The notes under the pieces: generated by a model | Told to the model about the DNA's origin: nothing | The model's database searches: none | What the model saw: the letters and a program-made list of their open reading frames with translations, nothing else | Assembly (NCBI GenBank): GCA_017394865.1 | Contig: JAFPWT010000011.1 | Location: 1 to 64,000, forward strand | Direction: 5' to 3' | DNA length: 64,000 nucleotides | DNA from: Bacteroidales bacterium | Lineage (GTDB): Bacteria > Bacteroidota > Bacteroidia > Bacteroidales > F082 | Position numbers and translations under genes: made by a program | Shown here: piece after piece, positions 1-8,793 of the stretch | Layout: every line of letters begins with the position of its first letter | How positions within the stretch are numbered: position 1 is the stretch's first letter

Positions 1-1
1 C

Positions 2-238
2 GGTTATCGAGTTAAATCACAACGAGGTATCGATTTCAGAAAATGGGCCAACAAAGTGTTGAAAGAGTACCTTCTTCGTGGTTATGCCATTAACCAACGG
101 ATTGAACGTTTGGAACAACGGGTGAGTAAAACCGAAGAGAAGATAGTGGCGGAACGTGGGGAAGTGGATGAAATTGTAAAGAATCTTTACACCGACTGTA
201 AAAAATCTTTACAGTTCCTTGAAATCTTTAAATCTTAA
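2..238 (+). CDS. RhuM-like protein, C-terminal part (5' end outside window, probably 3'-truncated)
   Basis: The reading frame is already open at the window edge and encodes GYRVKSQRGIDFRKWANKVL followed by KEYLLRGYAINQRIERLEQR, which I recognise as the conserved core of RhuM (virulence protein RhuM / Fic-associated) family proteins. That family normally continues well past the coiled-coil LEQRVSKTEEKI. Here it changes to unrelated residues and stops about 30 codons later. The last 20 or so codons are formed by the palindromic operator DNA of the next operon (175-214), so the 3' end looks replaced rather than native. It may be a decayed gene. The family assignment is from memory of the motif; the cellular role of RhuM is not well established. 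Confidence 0.55.
   Translation, partial: GYRVKSQRGIDFRKWANKVLKEYLLRGYAINQRIERLEQRVSKTEEKIVAERGEVDEIVKNLYTDCKKSLQFLEIFKS
175..214. promoter_or_regulatory. Tandem palindromic operators upstream of sigma-54 promoter 1
   Basis: Two inverted repeats lie 21 bp apart start to start: TGTAAAGAATCTTTACA (175-191, perfect apart from the centre base) and CTGTAAAAAATCTTTACAG (196-214, 7-bp arms). The same pair with the same 21-bp phase recurs at 4928-4967. Each sits 52 bp upstream of a TTGGCAC element. Inference: paired dimer sites (upstream activating sequence) for the response regulator encoded at 2726-4069. Confidence 0.8.
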
Positions 239-265
239 ATCATTGAATATTAAATATTTGTACTA

Positions 266-282
266 TTGGCACAATAGATGCT
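266..282 (+). promoter_or_regulatory. Sigma-54 (-24/-12) promoter of the first permease gene
   Basis: TTGGCAC at 266-272 is followed after five bases by ATGC (278-281), placing the GG and GC dinucleotides at the spacing required by RpoN. Transcription should begin near 293, just before the start codon at 312. The operators upstream and the NtrC-class activator encoded in the same operon support a sigma-54 reading. Confidence 0.75.
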
Positions 283-311
283 TGCCCATATTCGTTTTCT
301 AATGAATCATT

Positions 312-2687
312 ATGAGCAGCTACCTGAAATTCCTCAGCCGAAACAAGCTTTACACCGCGATTGAGGCGGTGGGGTTGGCCGTGAGTTTGGCCTTTGTGGT
401 CATCATCTTCTGCTACGTGGCGCAGCAAATCGCCGTCACGCGCGAGAATCCGCACCGGAAGGAGATTTACGGCGTGACGTTCCAGAATCTGATGAAGTTT
501 GATTACGGAATGAAAGAGACCATTGGGGAAAGCATTCCCGAGATTGAAGCCGTCACCGAGTTTGGATACATCTATGGCACAGAACTGAAGGTTGACGATA
601 GGTTAAGCCGTAAAGTGGAAGTGCTGGGTTGCGACCGTGACTTTTTCGACTTTTTTCCCGTTCAGTTTGCGGAAGGGAATCCCGACAGATTCAACGAGGC
701 AACAACGGCTTTTGTGTCGGAGAGCTTGGCCCAAACCCTTTCGGAATCGGGCGAGGTGGTCGGGCAAACCATCCATCTTTTTAAGCGTGACTTCACCATT
801 GTGGGTGTGTTCACCGACTTGGGTACCTCGCTTTTCTTCCATGTTCCCGATGTGATTGTCAATGTGGACATCAGCGATGGCATGCAATACTATGCCGGTC
901 TCAATAGTCCAGGTCGTCCAGCCAATGTGTTTGGCACCGTGCAACTTTTCATAAAGACACACCCTGGAGCTGAACGTGAAGCTGTGAGGGAGAAACTGGC
1001 GGCGACCTTGGAGGTTTTCTACAGAAAGATTTTGGGCAGTGATTACCCCATCGACCATGAAAAAGTCGGACTGGTGCGCTTAGACGAAGTGTTTTATACC
1101 GAAGCGGAAAGCAGTTTCAAGAAAGGCGACAAAGTGATGATGCACAGCCTGTTGGCGGTGGGATTGCTGTTGCTGATTTCTTCGATGTTCAACTACATCA
1201 ACCTCAATGTCGCCTTGACCAGTAAGCGAGCCAAGGAGATGGCCACGCGGCGGTTGCATGGCGCCACCAAGGGCCGAATCATCGGGAAATATCTGCTAGA
1301 GTCGTTGGCATTTACCACGGTGTGCATGGTGTTGGGCATCCTGCTGGCCGAGGCGCTTGTGCCTTTGGTCAACAGGTTGCTGGGCGGTGATATTGGTGTA
1401 AAGGTTTTACTTTCACCACCCTATTTGCTTGCCTATCTGCTGATGGTAGTTGTGGTGGCTTTTTTGGCGGGCATCATCCCTGCTATGGTGGTGTCACGGG
1501 CCAAGCCCATCGACGTGGTGACGGGAGCCTTCCGTTTTCGCAACAAGATGGTGCTCTCGAAGGTGTTCATCGTGCTTCAAAATGTCATCGCCATCGTGTT
1601 GATTGCCTTGGTGATCACGATGGAGGTGCAGATGCGCCACATGGAACGGAGGCCTGTGGGCTGTCGAACGGAGAATCTGTTTGTGATTCAGTCGGTCTTA
1701 ACTGGCGACGAGGCCTTTGAAAACGACTTGATGGCCTTGCCCTGCGTGAAGCGAATGGGACATTCTTACGGTCATCCTGGCGGTGCCTATATGGGTGCCA
1801 ATTGGGTGCGCCTCAACGATCCTGACAATAGGATTTCAGTGAGATACTTGATGTGCGACACGGCAGCTTTCGACATGTACGGCTTTGACATCAAGGCGAT
1901 GTACGGCCAGATTGAGGAAGGCAGATGGTTGCCTACGCAAGGGTTGCTAGAGAGTCAGATGGGAATGCCGATGGAAGATTTCAATCCCGACTCGTTAGGG
2001 ACATGGTACAAACGTAATGTCGGCTATGACCTATGCGGTGTGGTGGGTGATTTCGCCACCAAGGACGCGGCGCATGTGGTGGACGAGTCTTTCGGCGCGG
2101 TGCAGATTGTTGGGAAGGAGCCTATGTTCGAATGGGTCCATTTCAATCCTGTGCTGGAAATTGTGGGCGACCATGCCGAAGCTCGCAAGGCCATTGAAGC
2201 GGTGTATGAGAAGCACATGAGTAATAAAGAAGTATATTGGGAGCCTTGGGTGATGGAATATATCGACGACCTGCTGCTGAAACATCTTGAAGGCACCAAA
2301 AACAAGATGCGTCTTGTGGATTTGTTTATGGCGGTGGCGGTGTTGCTGTCGCTGCTCGGCCTGGTGGCCATGAGCACGCATTTCGCCTCGGAGTGCGAGA
2401 AGACCATCACCATCCGCAAGGTGTTTGGCGGCACAATGCAGAGCGAGATACGGCGCAACCTGCGCGATTACGTCATTATGATTCTGATTGCCAATGTTAT
2501 TGCCATACCCATTGCGGTGTGGGTGTGCGGGCGTTATCTGGAGGATTTCGTCTACCGCATCGACTTGTATCCGTGGATCTTTGTGGTGACGGTGTTGCTG
2601 TCGTTTGCGATTGCCATCGGCTCGGTGTTGTGGCAGATCGTGTCGGTGGCTCGGGTGAATCCGGTTTGGGCGTTGAAGAAAGAATGA
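312..2687 (+). CDS. FtsX/MacB-type ABC transporter permease (copy 1)
   Basis: A 791-residue membrane protein of the FtsX/MacB permease family. TM1 is at about residues 18-41, then a MacB-type periplasmic domain to about 270, TM helices near 276-298, 325-350, 372-395 and 415-438, a second periplasmic domain, and three C-terminal TM helices after about 670. The motif LVAMSTHFASECEKTITIRK before the last helices is shared with the paralogues at 6434 and 8794, as is the N-terminal YLKFLSRNKLY. Such permeases work with an ATPase, an HlyD-type adaptor and TolC in envelope export or lipoprotein handling. It is the only transporter gene before the regulators and is transcribed from the sigma-54 promoter at 266. 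The substrate cannot be told from sequence. Confidence 0.85.
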   Translation: MSSYLKFLSRNKLYTAIEAVGLAVSLAFVVIIFCYVAQQIAVTRENPHRKEIYGVTFQNLMKFDYGMKETIGESIPEIEAVTEFGYIYGTELKVDDRLSRKVEVLGCDRDFFDFFPVQFAEGNPDRFNEATTAFVSESLAQTLSESGEVVGQTIHLFKRDFTIVGVFTDLGTSLFFHVPDVIVNVDISDGMQYYAGLNSPGRPANVFGTVQLFIKTHPGAEREAVREKLAATLEVFYRKILGSDYPIDHEKVGLVRLDEVFYTEAESSFKKGDKVMMHSLLAVGLLLLISSMFNYINLNVALTSKRAKEMATRRLHGATKGRIIGKYLLESLAFTTVCMVLGILLAEALVPLVNRLLGGDIGVKVLLSPPYLLAYLLMVVVVAFLAGIIPAMVVSRAKPIDVVTGAFRFRNKMVLSKVFIVLQNVIAIVLIALVITMEVQMRHMERRPVGCRTENLFVIQSVLTGDEAFENDLMALPCVKRMGHSYGHPGGAYMGANWVRLNDPDNRISVRYLMCDTAAFDMYGFDIKAMYGQIEEGRWLPTQGLLESQMGMPMEDFNPDSLGTWYKRNVGYDLCGVVGDFATKDAAHVVDESFGAVQIVGKEPMFEWVHFNPVLEIVGDHAEARKAIEAVYEKHMSNKEVYWEPWVMEYIDDLLLKHLEGTKNKMRLVDLFMAVAVLLSLLGLVAMSTHFASECEKTITIRKVFGGTMQSEIRRNLRDYVIMILIANVIAIPIAVWVCGRYLEDFVYRIDLYPWIFVVTVLLSFAIAIGSVLWQIVSVARVNPVWALKKE

Positions 2688-2725
2688 TATACAAATTGTT
2701 TTTTTTGTATTTTTGTTTCCTGATT

Positions 2726-4069
2726 ATGCCTAAACTTAAATCCAAAATCCTGGTCGTTGACGACAACGCCGGCATACGGTCGGCGTTGAAAATATTGTTG
2801 CCCATGCGCTTCGAAGAGGTGGAACTGATTGCCTCGCCGAAAGAATTGGTGAGTACCATGCGGACCTTCAAGCCCGAAGTGGTTTTGCTCGACATGAACT
2901 TCGAGACCGACATCAACACGGGCAACGAAGGGCTTTACTATCTCTCTCAACTGAAGCACGACTTCCCCGAGGTGGAGGTGGTGCTCTTCACGGCCTACGC
3001 CGACATCGCTTTGGCCGTCGAGGGGATGAAACGCGGGGCTTTCGACTTTGTGGTGAAGCCTTGGGATAACGCCAAATTGTTGGGGATTCTCGAGGAAGCT
3101 TGCAAGAAACACCGCAAGACCACGGGGAAGGCATCTACTGTCGAGCCTGCACCAGCGATGCGCTGGGGCGAGAGCGAGGCGATGAAACAGTTGCACGAGA
3201 TGGTGATGAAGGTGGCTCCCACTGATGCCACGGTGCTCATCACGGGCGAGAACGGCACGGGTAAGGATGTGCTGGCCAACGAGATTCACCGCCTCTCACC
3301 ACGTAACGCGAGACCGATGGTGGGTGTTGACATTGGTGCCATCACGGATACCTTGTTTGAAAGTGAGATGTTTGGCCATGTGAAAGGGGCCTTTACCGAT
3401 GCCCATGCCGACCACATCGGCAAATTTGAGCAAGCCAACGGCACTACGCTATTCCTCGACGAGATCGGCAATGTGCCGCTGAGCCAACAGGCCAAGCTGC
3501 TGCGCGTGATCCAAAACCGCAGTATTACCAAGGTGGGCGACACCAAGTCGGTGCCTATCGACATCCGCCTGATTTGTGCCACCAACATGGACTTGGCAGC
3601 GATGGTCAAGGAGGGGCGTTTCCGCGAGGATTTGTATTACCGCATCAACACGGTGTCGCTGCACCTGCCGCCTTTGCGCGAGCGCACTGACGAGATTGTG
3701 CCTCTGGCGGAGGCATTCGTGCTGAAATATGCCGAACAATACCACCGTGCGGCCAATGGACTCTCCGAGGAGGCCAAGCAGCTGTTGTTGCGGTGCCGCT
3801 GGAGCGGTAACATCCGTGAGTTGCAGAATTGCATTGAGAAGGCGGTCATCTATTCAGAGACGGAGCTGGTGCGTGCCGAGGACTTGCAAATCCGTGCTTC
3901 CGAACTGACCGAGGCCCAAGCGACACAAGCCGAGTCGTTGGAGGATGCCGAGGAAAAGGTGATTCGTCAGGCCATGAAGCAATACAACGGCAACTTGTCG
4001 TTGGTGGCCAAGGCGTTGAAAATCAGCCGTCCGACATTGTACAGCCGTCTGAAGAAATACGGGATATGA
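2726..4069 (+). CDS. Sigma-54-dependent response regulator (NtrC/AtoC class)
   Basis: A 447-residue three-domain activator. The receiver domain has acidic Asp12/Asp13, phospho-acceptor Asp56 in EVVLLDM, and Lys111 in KPW. The AAA+ domain has Walker A GENGTGKD (174-181), the sigma-54 contact loop GAFTDA (221-226) and Walker B FLDEIG (243-248). A Fis-type helix-turn-helix closes the protein (LSLVAKALKISRPTLYSRL). The start at 2726 gives a standard MPKLKSKILVVDD receiver; an ATG at 2684 overlapping the permease stop would add 14 hydrophobic residues and is less likely. The kinase gene overlaps its stop codon, so the two form a two-component pair. Its probable targets are the two palindrome-bearing sigma-54 promoters at 266 and 5019, one of which drives its own operon (positive autoregulation, inferred). 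Confidence 0.95.
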   Translation: MPKLKSKILVVDDNAGIRSALKILLPMRFEEVELIASPKELVSTMRTFKPEVVLLDMNFETDINTGNEGLYYLSQLKHDFPEVEVVLFTAYADIALAVEGMKRGAFDFVVKPWDNAKLLGILEEACKKHRKTTGKASTVEPAPAMRWGESEAMKQLHEMVMKVAPTDATVLITGENGTGKDVLANEIHRLSPRNARPMVGVDIGAITDTLFESEMFGHVKGAFTDAHADHIGKFEQANGTTLFLDEIGNVPLSQQAKLLRVIQNRSITKVGDTKSVPIDIRLICATNMDLAAMVKEGRFREDLYYRINTVSLHLPPLRERTDEIVPLAEAFVLKYAEQYHRAANGLSEEAKQLLLRCRWSGNIRELQNCIEKAVIYSETELVRAEDLQIRASELTEAQATQAESLEDAEEKVIRQAMKQYNGNLSLVAKALKISRPTLYSRLKKYGI

Positions 4070-4923
4070 GCACTTGGATTTGGATAGCGGTAGTCGTTGT
4101 GGCGGTGGTGGTGGCCGTCGTGGTCACTTTTGTGCTGACGCGGCGGCACGACACCAAGAAGGTGTCGTTCATGATGGATGCCTTGGAGGACGGTGAGCTG
4201 AACTTCAGGTTTCAGGAGAAGTCGGCGCTGAACCGTGCCTTGAACCGCATCCGTGGCATCTTCGAGCGCAGGTCGGCTGCAGATGAGTCGGCATCATGGA
4301 GCAGGCTGTTTCGGGTGATCACCCACGAAATCATGAACACCGTGGCTCCTATTGCCTCGTTGAGCGATGCGCTTTCCAAGGAAGAGGATTTGGACGTGAA
4401 GGCCGGGCTAGAGACTATCTCGGCCTCATCGAAAGACTTGATTCGTTTTGTGGAGTCGTACCGCAGCATTACCCAGGTCACATCGCCGGTGCGTAAGGCC
4501 GTGATGGTGGATGAGCTGATGGACAGGGTGCTGCGCCTCAACAAAGTCAAAATCGCCGAGCAAGGCGCCACCTTGACCTATCAAGCTAAGACCCCCGACC
4601 TGCTCATCTTTGCCGATGAGGGACAAATCATGCAGGTGTTCAACAATTTGATCAAGAATGCCGTGCAGGCTGGCGCCACTTCCATCCGTATCAGCGCCGA
4701 CCTCAACATGGACGACCAAACCGTCATCCGTGTGGCCAACAACGGCAAGGCTATTCCGTTGCGGCAGATCGACGAGATCTTTGTGCCGTTCTATACCACC
4801 AAGCCCAACGGCACTGGCATCGGCTTGAGTCTGTCGAAACAAATCATGGTGAAGCATAACGGCACCTTGAGTCTGGAGCAGAGTGATGACAACGTGACCA
4901 TCTTCACGCTCGTGTTCAAGTAA
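4066..4923 (+). CDS. Minimal membrane-anchored sensor histidine kinase
   Basis: A 285-residue NtrB-like kinase that starts inside the stop of the regulator gene (ATGA overlap). One N-terminal TM helix (about residues 5-25) anchors it. There is essentially no extracytoplasmic segment and no recognisable PAS or HAMP domain. The DHp helix carries the phospho-acceptor His87 in RVITHEIMN. The ATPase domain has the N box NNLIKNAVQAG (194-203) and the G box GTGIGLSLS (249-257). The missing sensor domain suggests that it senses the membrane, a partner protein or a cytoplasmic cue, possibly one of the adjacent permeases. That is inference. Confidence 0.93.
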   Translation: MSTWIWIAVVVVAVVVAVVVTFVLTRRHDTKKVSFMMDALEDGELNFRFQEKSALNRALNRIRGIFERRSAADESASWSRLFRVITHEIMNTVAPIASLSDALSKEEDLDVKAGLETISASSKDLIRFVESYRSITQVTSPVRKAVMVDELMDRVLRLNKVKIAEQGATLTYQAKTPDLLIFADEGQIMQVFNNLIKNAVQAGATSIRISADLNMDDQTVIRVANNGKAIPLRQIDEIFVPFYTTKPNGTGIGLSLSKQIMVKHNGTLSLEQSDDNVTIFTLVFK

Positions 4924-4927
4924 ACAT

Positions 4928-4967
4928 TGTAAAGATTCTTTACACCGACTGTAAAGATATTTTACAG
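4928..4967. promoter_or_regulatory. Tandem palindromic operators upstream of sigma-54 promoter 2
   Basis: TGTAAAGATTCTTTACA (4928-4944) and CTGTAAAGATATTTTACAG (4949-4967) repeat the arrangement at 175-214: the same spacer CCGA, the same 21-bp phase, and the same 52 bp to the TTGGCAC element. Arms are conserved while the palindrome centres differ, as expected for protein-binding sites. Confidence 0.8.
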
Positions 4968-5018
4968 ATTCATCATTTCTTTATTCTTTAAATAACAGAA
5001 TATCAATTGATTGTGTTT

Positions 5019-5035
5019 TTGGCACGACAAATGTT
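5019..5035 (+). promoter_or_regulatory. Sigma-54-like promoter of the tolC-permease-hlyD operon
   Basis: TTGGCAC (5019-5025) with ATGT (5031-5034) at the -12 position. The -12 GC is GT here, so the match is weaker than at 266. Spacing to the upstream palindromes is identical, which supports the assignment. Confidence 0.65.
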
Positions 5036-5065
5036 TTCACGCATCGCATCAAAATACATGTTGTG

Positions 5066-6418
5066 ATGAAAGTTAATAATTTGTTTAGCCTTGTGATGTT
5101 GTTTCTTGGCGCCTTGACTTCGGTCAAGGCCCAAGACACCGTCACGATGAACTTGAAAGACTGTATGAACTATGCCGTGGAGCATTCTACCAAGATGCGT
5201 GTCCAACAGGCGGACAACCGGGATGCGCAAATCGACCGACGAGATGCCATCCTCGCTGCTTTTACGCCACAGGTGAGCGGCAACACCTACGCCTATTATA
5301 ACTTCGGACGTAGCATCGACCCTGAGACCAATACCTACAGCGTGATCACCTCGTTCCATAATGGCTATAGCCTCTCGGCCGGGATATATCTATTCAATGG
5401 CTTCCAGGCGGTCAACAACCTCAAAATCACCAAGACCGCGCAGCAGATGGGCCTGTCGAGGGAACAGCAGACCGAGGACCAGATCTGCCTCGCCACCATG
5501 GAAGCCTATTGCAATGTGCTCTATTATACCGAACTGGAGAAAGCCCTGCAGGGACAGGTTTCTACGGCTGAAAAGGCATTGCAACTGGCTTCGAGACAAG
5601 AAGAATTGGGCCAGAAATCCCATGCCGACGTGGTGCAGATGCAAAGCGACCTGGCTGAGCGACAATACCAGCTTACCACCTGCCGAAATAACCTTAATAA
5701 CGCGTTAATCACTTTGAAAGATGTGATGTTTTGGCCCGTTGAGGAGCCGCTGAAGATTGATGGAAGTATCGCCCAGCAGTCGCTTCTGGTCACTGCCCCC
5801 GTGGATGTTCAGACCATGGTGGCACAAGCCCAACAGTCCATGCCTTCAGTGCTCCTCGCCGAAGGCTCTTTGAAAAATGCCCAACTGGCTCTCAAAACCG
5901 CTAAATGGCAACTGCTTCCCTCGCTGGCCCTCTATGGCGGCTGGTCGTCAAGCTACTTCACCTATCCTGGTCGAGACGGTTATGTGTCAACCCCCTATTT
6001 CGATCAAATCAAGAACAACCGAGGCGAATATGTCCAACTTTCCCTGAATATCCCCATCTACGACCGGCTCTCCAGCCATTCCAACATCGCCAGGCGGAAG
6101 AACGCTTATGACCGTGCCCGGGCTGATTATGACCAAGCTTTGCGCGATGTGGAGGCCGAGGTCTTAAGGGCTGTGGCCGACCGCGACGGCGCCGCTGACG
6201 CTCTTCATCAGGCGGAGGTCCGCGCCTCCTTGCAAGAGGAAGCTTTTGCCTTGAATAACAAACGCTTCGAGCAAGGGCTGATCTCTTCCATTGAATACCA
6301 GACGGCTTCGAACAATTATCTGAACGCCCTTGCGGAACAAATGAATGCCAGGCTTCAATACTTTATTAGAAATAGCGTTGTAACTTATTATAAGGGCGTG
6401 CCGTATATAGAACAATAA
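5066..6418 (+). CDS. TolC-family outer membrane efflux protein
   Basis: A 450-residue outer membrane efflux protein. The signal peptide is MKVNNLFSLVMLFLGALTSV ending near KAQ. Two repeats of long alpha-helical coiled coil follow, with the family hallmarks LKDCMNYAVEHSTKMR at the start of the first repeat and LNIPIYDRLSSHSNIARR before the second coiled coil. It would form the outer membrane channel for the permease/adaptor genes downstream. The ATG at 5066 is preferred over an in-frame GTG one codon earlier because it starts a clean signal peptide. It is the first gene after the second sigma-54 promoter. Confidence 0.92.
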   Translation: MKVNNLFSLVMLFLGALTSVKAQDTVTMNLKDCMNYAVEHSTKMRVQQADNRDAQIDRRDAILAAFTPQVSGNTYAYYNFGRSIDPETNTYSVITSFHNGYSLSAGIYLFNGFQAVNNLKITKTAQQMGLSREQQTEDQICLATMEAYCNVLYYTELEKALQGQVSTAEKALQLASRQEELGQKSHADVVQMQSDLAERQYQLTTCRNNLNNALITLKDVMFWPVEEPLKIDGSIAQQSLLVTAPVDVQTMVAQAQQSMPSVLLAEGSLKNAQLALKTAKWQLLPSLALYGGWSSSYFTYPGRDGYVSTPYFDQIKNNRGEYVQLSLNIPIYDRLSSHSNIARRKNAYDRARADYDQALRDVEAEVLRAVADRDGAADALHQAEVRASLQEEAFALNNKRFEQGLISSIEYQTASNNYLNALAEQMNARLQYFIRNSVVTYYKGVPYIEQ

Positions 6419-6433
6419 AACACTTCAACAATA

Positions 6434-8776
6434 ATGAAAACATACCTGAAATTTTTATCCCGAAATAAGTTGTATGCCGCTATTGAGTTCATCGGGCTGA
6501 GCGTGGCCTTGGCCTTCGTCATCATCAGCTTCTGCTACGTGGTGCAGCAGTATGCCGTCACGCGCGAGAACCCTGACCGCGAACGGATTTATGCCTTAGG
6601 ACTTAATGGCATGACCAATTCCTATGGCATGAAGGAGGTTGTCGACGGCAAACTGCCCGAGGTGGAGGCTGTGACGCATTTCCATTTCCACGAGAAACAG
6701 CGAATCTTTGTCGGTGAGCAACTGTTTAACGGAGGCCTGCTGAACTGCGACCGCGAGTTCTTCGACATCTTCCCCGTTACGTTCAAGGAAGGCAATGCCG
6801 ACCTGATGACGGAGGCCAGAGTGGGATTCGTCTCCGAAAGGTTGGCCAATCTGATTGAAGGAGAGGTCATTGGACGACAGATCAAGGCGGGTGGCGACAC
6901 GCTGACCATTATGGGTGTCGTCACCGACCTGGGGAGTTCCTTGATGTACGATTGGGACGTCATCGGCAATATTGCCGTTAGTCGACGTGAGTCCAATATG
7001 AAGCAGAATGCCCACAATTGGTTCAGTGGTGATATGCTAACCTTCATCAAAGCGCAACCTGACACCGACCGTGAAAGTCTGGCCGAGAAGCTGAACGCGC
7101 TTTGTGCCGAAGCGTATGGGGAGAAAATGGTTATGAAGGATAAGATGCAGATGCTACGTTTGGACGAAATTTATTTCAACGAAGTGAACGCGCATCTGCA
7201 TCGGGGTGATAAATCCATGCTGCGGACAATGATCATCGTGGGGCTGGTGCTTCTGATTTCAGCACTCATCAACTACATCAATCTGAATGTGGCTCTCACT
7301 GGAAAACGTGCCAAGGAAATGGCTTCGAGGCGACTGCTAGGAGCACAGAAGTCTGACATTGTTTGGAAGTTCCTCGGCGAGGCGTTTGTTTTCACCTTGT
7401 GTTGCTTTGCGGTGGGTCTGGCCATCGCCTATGCCATTACGCCAGGCATCAACCGCCTGTTGGCCTCGGATGTTCCTGTTGAAATACCATTCGGGCTGCG
7501 TTATCTTGCAGTTTATCTGCTGATGGTCGTCGTGGTGTCGCTGTTGGCTGGATTCCTGCCAGCTGCCATTATCTCTCAAACCCGTCCCATTGATGTGGTG
7601 AAAGGCACCTTCCAGTTCCGCAGTAAGAAGACGCTCTCGAGGATCTTCATCGTGGTGCAAAATGTCATCGTGGTCATCCTCATCGCCTTGGTGTTGACGA
7701 TGGAACTTCAGATGCGCCACATGGTGGAGCGTCCTATGGGCTTGAATTTAAAGAACCTCTATTTTATGCGAACCGATATGGACCGAAACGACCTGAAAGG
7801 GGCTTTCGTGGACGAACTCCGTGCTTTGCCTTGTGTAAAGGAAATCGCTTCCATCAGTAGCGTCCCTGGTATTGGTGGAATGCGGGTCGGCGTGAAGAAA
7901 AAGGACAGTGACGAGCAGACAATGGTCAACATGCTGATTGGTGACAGCGTCGCATACCGGCTTCTGGGTCTTGAATTGGTGGAGAAGTTCAAGGAACCCG
8001 AAAGTACGGGTATGGGAGGTGATTTCTATATGACGCAGACGACTTTCGCGGCGATGACGGGATTGCCTTATGGCGTGTATAACTTTGATACGCTACAGGC
8101 CTGGAAGGCTCAAAACTTCAGTTTCGATAACTGTGGCGTTCTTAAAGACTTCAACATGCTGGATGCGCTTCATGCTACCGATGAGGACTTAACCTTTGTT
8201 TATGCTGGGGGCGCTTTTGACGTACACGACCCCCTTTTGCTTGAAATCACGGGCGACCATAAGGAAGCCAAACGCACCATTGATGCGCTGCTGAAGAAAT
8301 ACTTGGAGCAAGCTTTTGGTACCTATCTTGAACCGGCAAGCGATGACTTTGTGGAGAACTTGATTGCCAAGCAATACGTCAAGACCCAGCGGCAAATGAG
8401 ACTCGTTGAGATTATTTTGGCAGTAGCGGTGTTGTTGGCCTTGCTTGGTTTGGTGGCCATGAGCACTCATTTCGCTTCGGAAAGAGAGAAGACCATCGCC
8501 ATTCGCAAGGTGTTTGGCGGCACGATGGAGAGCGAGACGCGGCGCAATCTACGTGAATATCTCATCATGATGCTTATTGCCAATGTGATTGCCATCCCCA
8601 TCGCTGTATGGCTCTGTGGCCGCTACTTGGAAGGCTTCGCCTATCGCATCCCTACCTATTGGTGGATTTTCGCCATCGCTGTGGTGTTGTCGTTCGTTAT
8701 CGCCATCGGCTCGGTGCTGTGGCAGATTGTCTCGGTGGCGAAGGTAAATCCTGTGATGGCATTGAAAAAAGAATAA
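6434..8776 (+). CDS. FtsX/MacB-type ABC transporter permease (copy 2)
   Basis: A 780-residue permease, 15 bp after the tolC-like gene. It has the same layout as the protein at 312: N-terminal TM helix, MacB-like periplasmic domain, a block of four helices at roughly residues 265-430, a second periplasmic domain and three C-terminal helices. The first 45 residues are nearly identical to those of copy 3, with a long shared stretch ending FCYVVQQYAVTRENPDRERI. The C-terminal block LVAMSTHFASEREKTIAIRK is also shared. This points to tandem duplication. Its periplasmic domains differ more than its membrane parts, which suggests different partners or cargo. Confidence 0.85.
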   Translation: MKTYLKFLSRNKLYAAIEFIGLSVALAFVIISFCYVVQQYAVTRENPDRERIYALGLNGMTNSYGMKEVVDGKLPEVEAVTHFHFHEKQRIFVGEQLFNGGLLNCDREFFDIFPVTFKEGNADLMTEARVGFVSERLANLIEGEVIGRQIKAGGDTLTIMGVVTDLGSSLMYDWDVIGNIAVSRRESNMKQNAHNWFSGDMLTFIKAQPDTDRESLAEKLNALCAEAYGEKMVMKDKMQMLRLDEIYFNEVNAHLHRGDKSMLRTMIIVGLVLLISALINYINLNVALTGKRAKEMASRRLLGAQKSDIVWKFLGEAFVFTLCCFAVGLAIAYAITPGINRLLASDVPVEIPFGLRYLAVYLLMVVVVSLLAGFLPAAIISQTRPIDVVKGTFQFRSKKTLSRIFIVVQNVIVVILIALVLTMELQMRHMVERPMGLNLKNLYFMRTDMDRNDLKGAFVDELRALPCVKEIASISSVPGIGGMRVGVKKKDSDEQTMVNMLIGDSVAYRLLGLELVEKFKEPESTGMGGDFYMTQTTFAAMTGLPYGVYNFDTLQAWKAQNFSFDNCGVLKDFNMLDALHATDEDLTFVYAGGAFDVHDPLLLEITGDHKEAKRTIDALLKKYLEQAFGTYLEPASDDFVENLIAKQYVKTQRQMRLVEIILAVAVLLALLGLVAMSTHFASEREKTIAIRKVFGGTMESETRRNLREYLIMMLIANVIAIPIAVWLCGRYLEGFAYRIPTYWWIFAIAVVLSFVIAIGSVLWQIVSVAKVNPVMALKKE

Positions 8777-8793
8777 CAATGAGAAACAATCCA

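Noticed and set aside
2393-2725. In-frame 5' extension of the response regulator gene into the permease gene
   Set aside because: The extra residues lie in the permease coding region in another frame and are not receiver-like; the protein fits the family from 2726.
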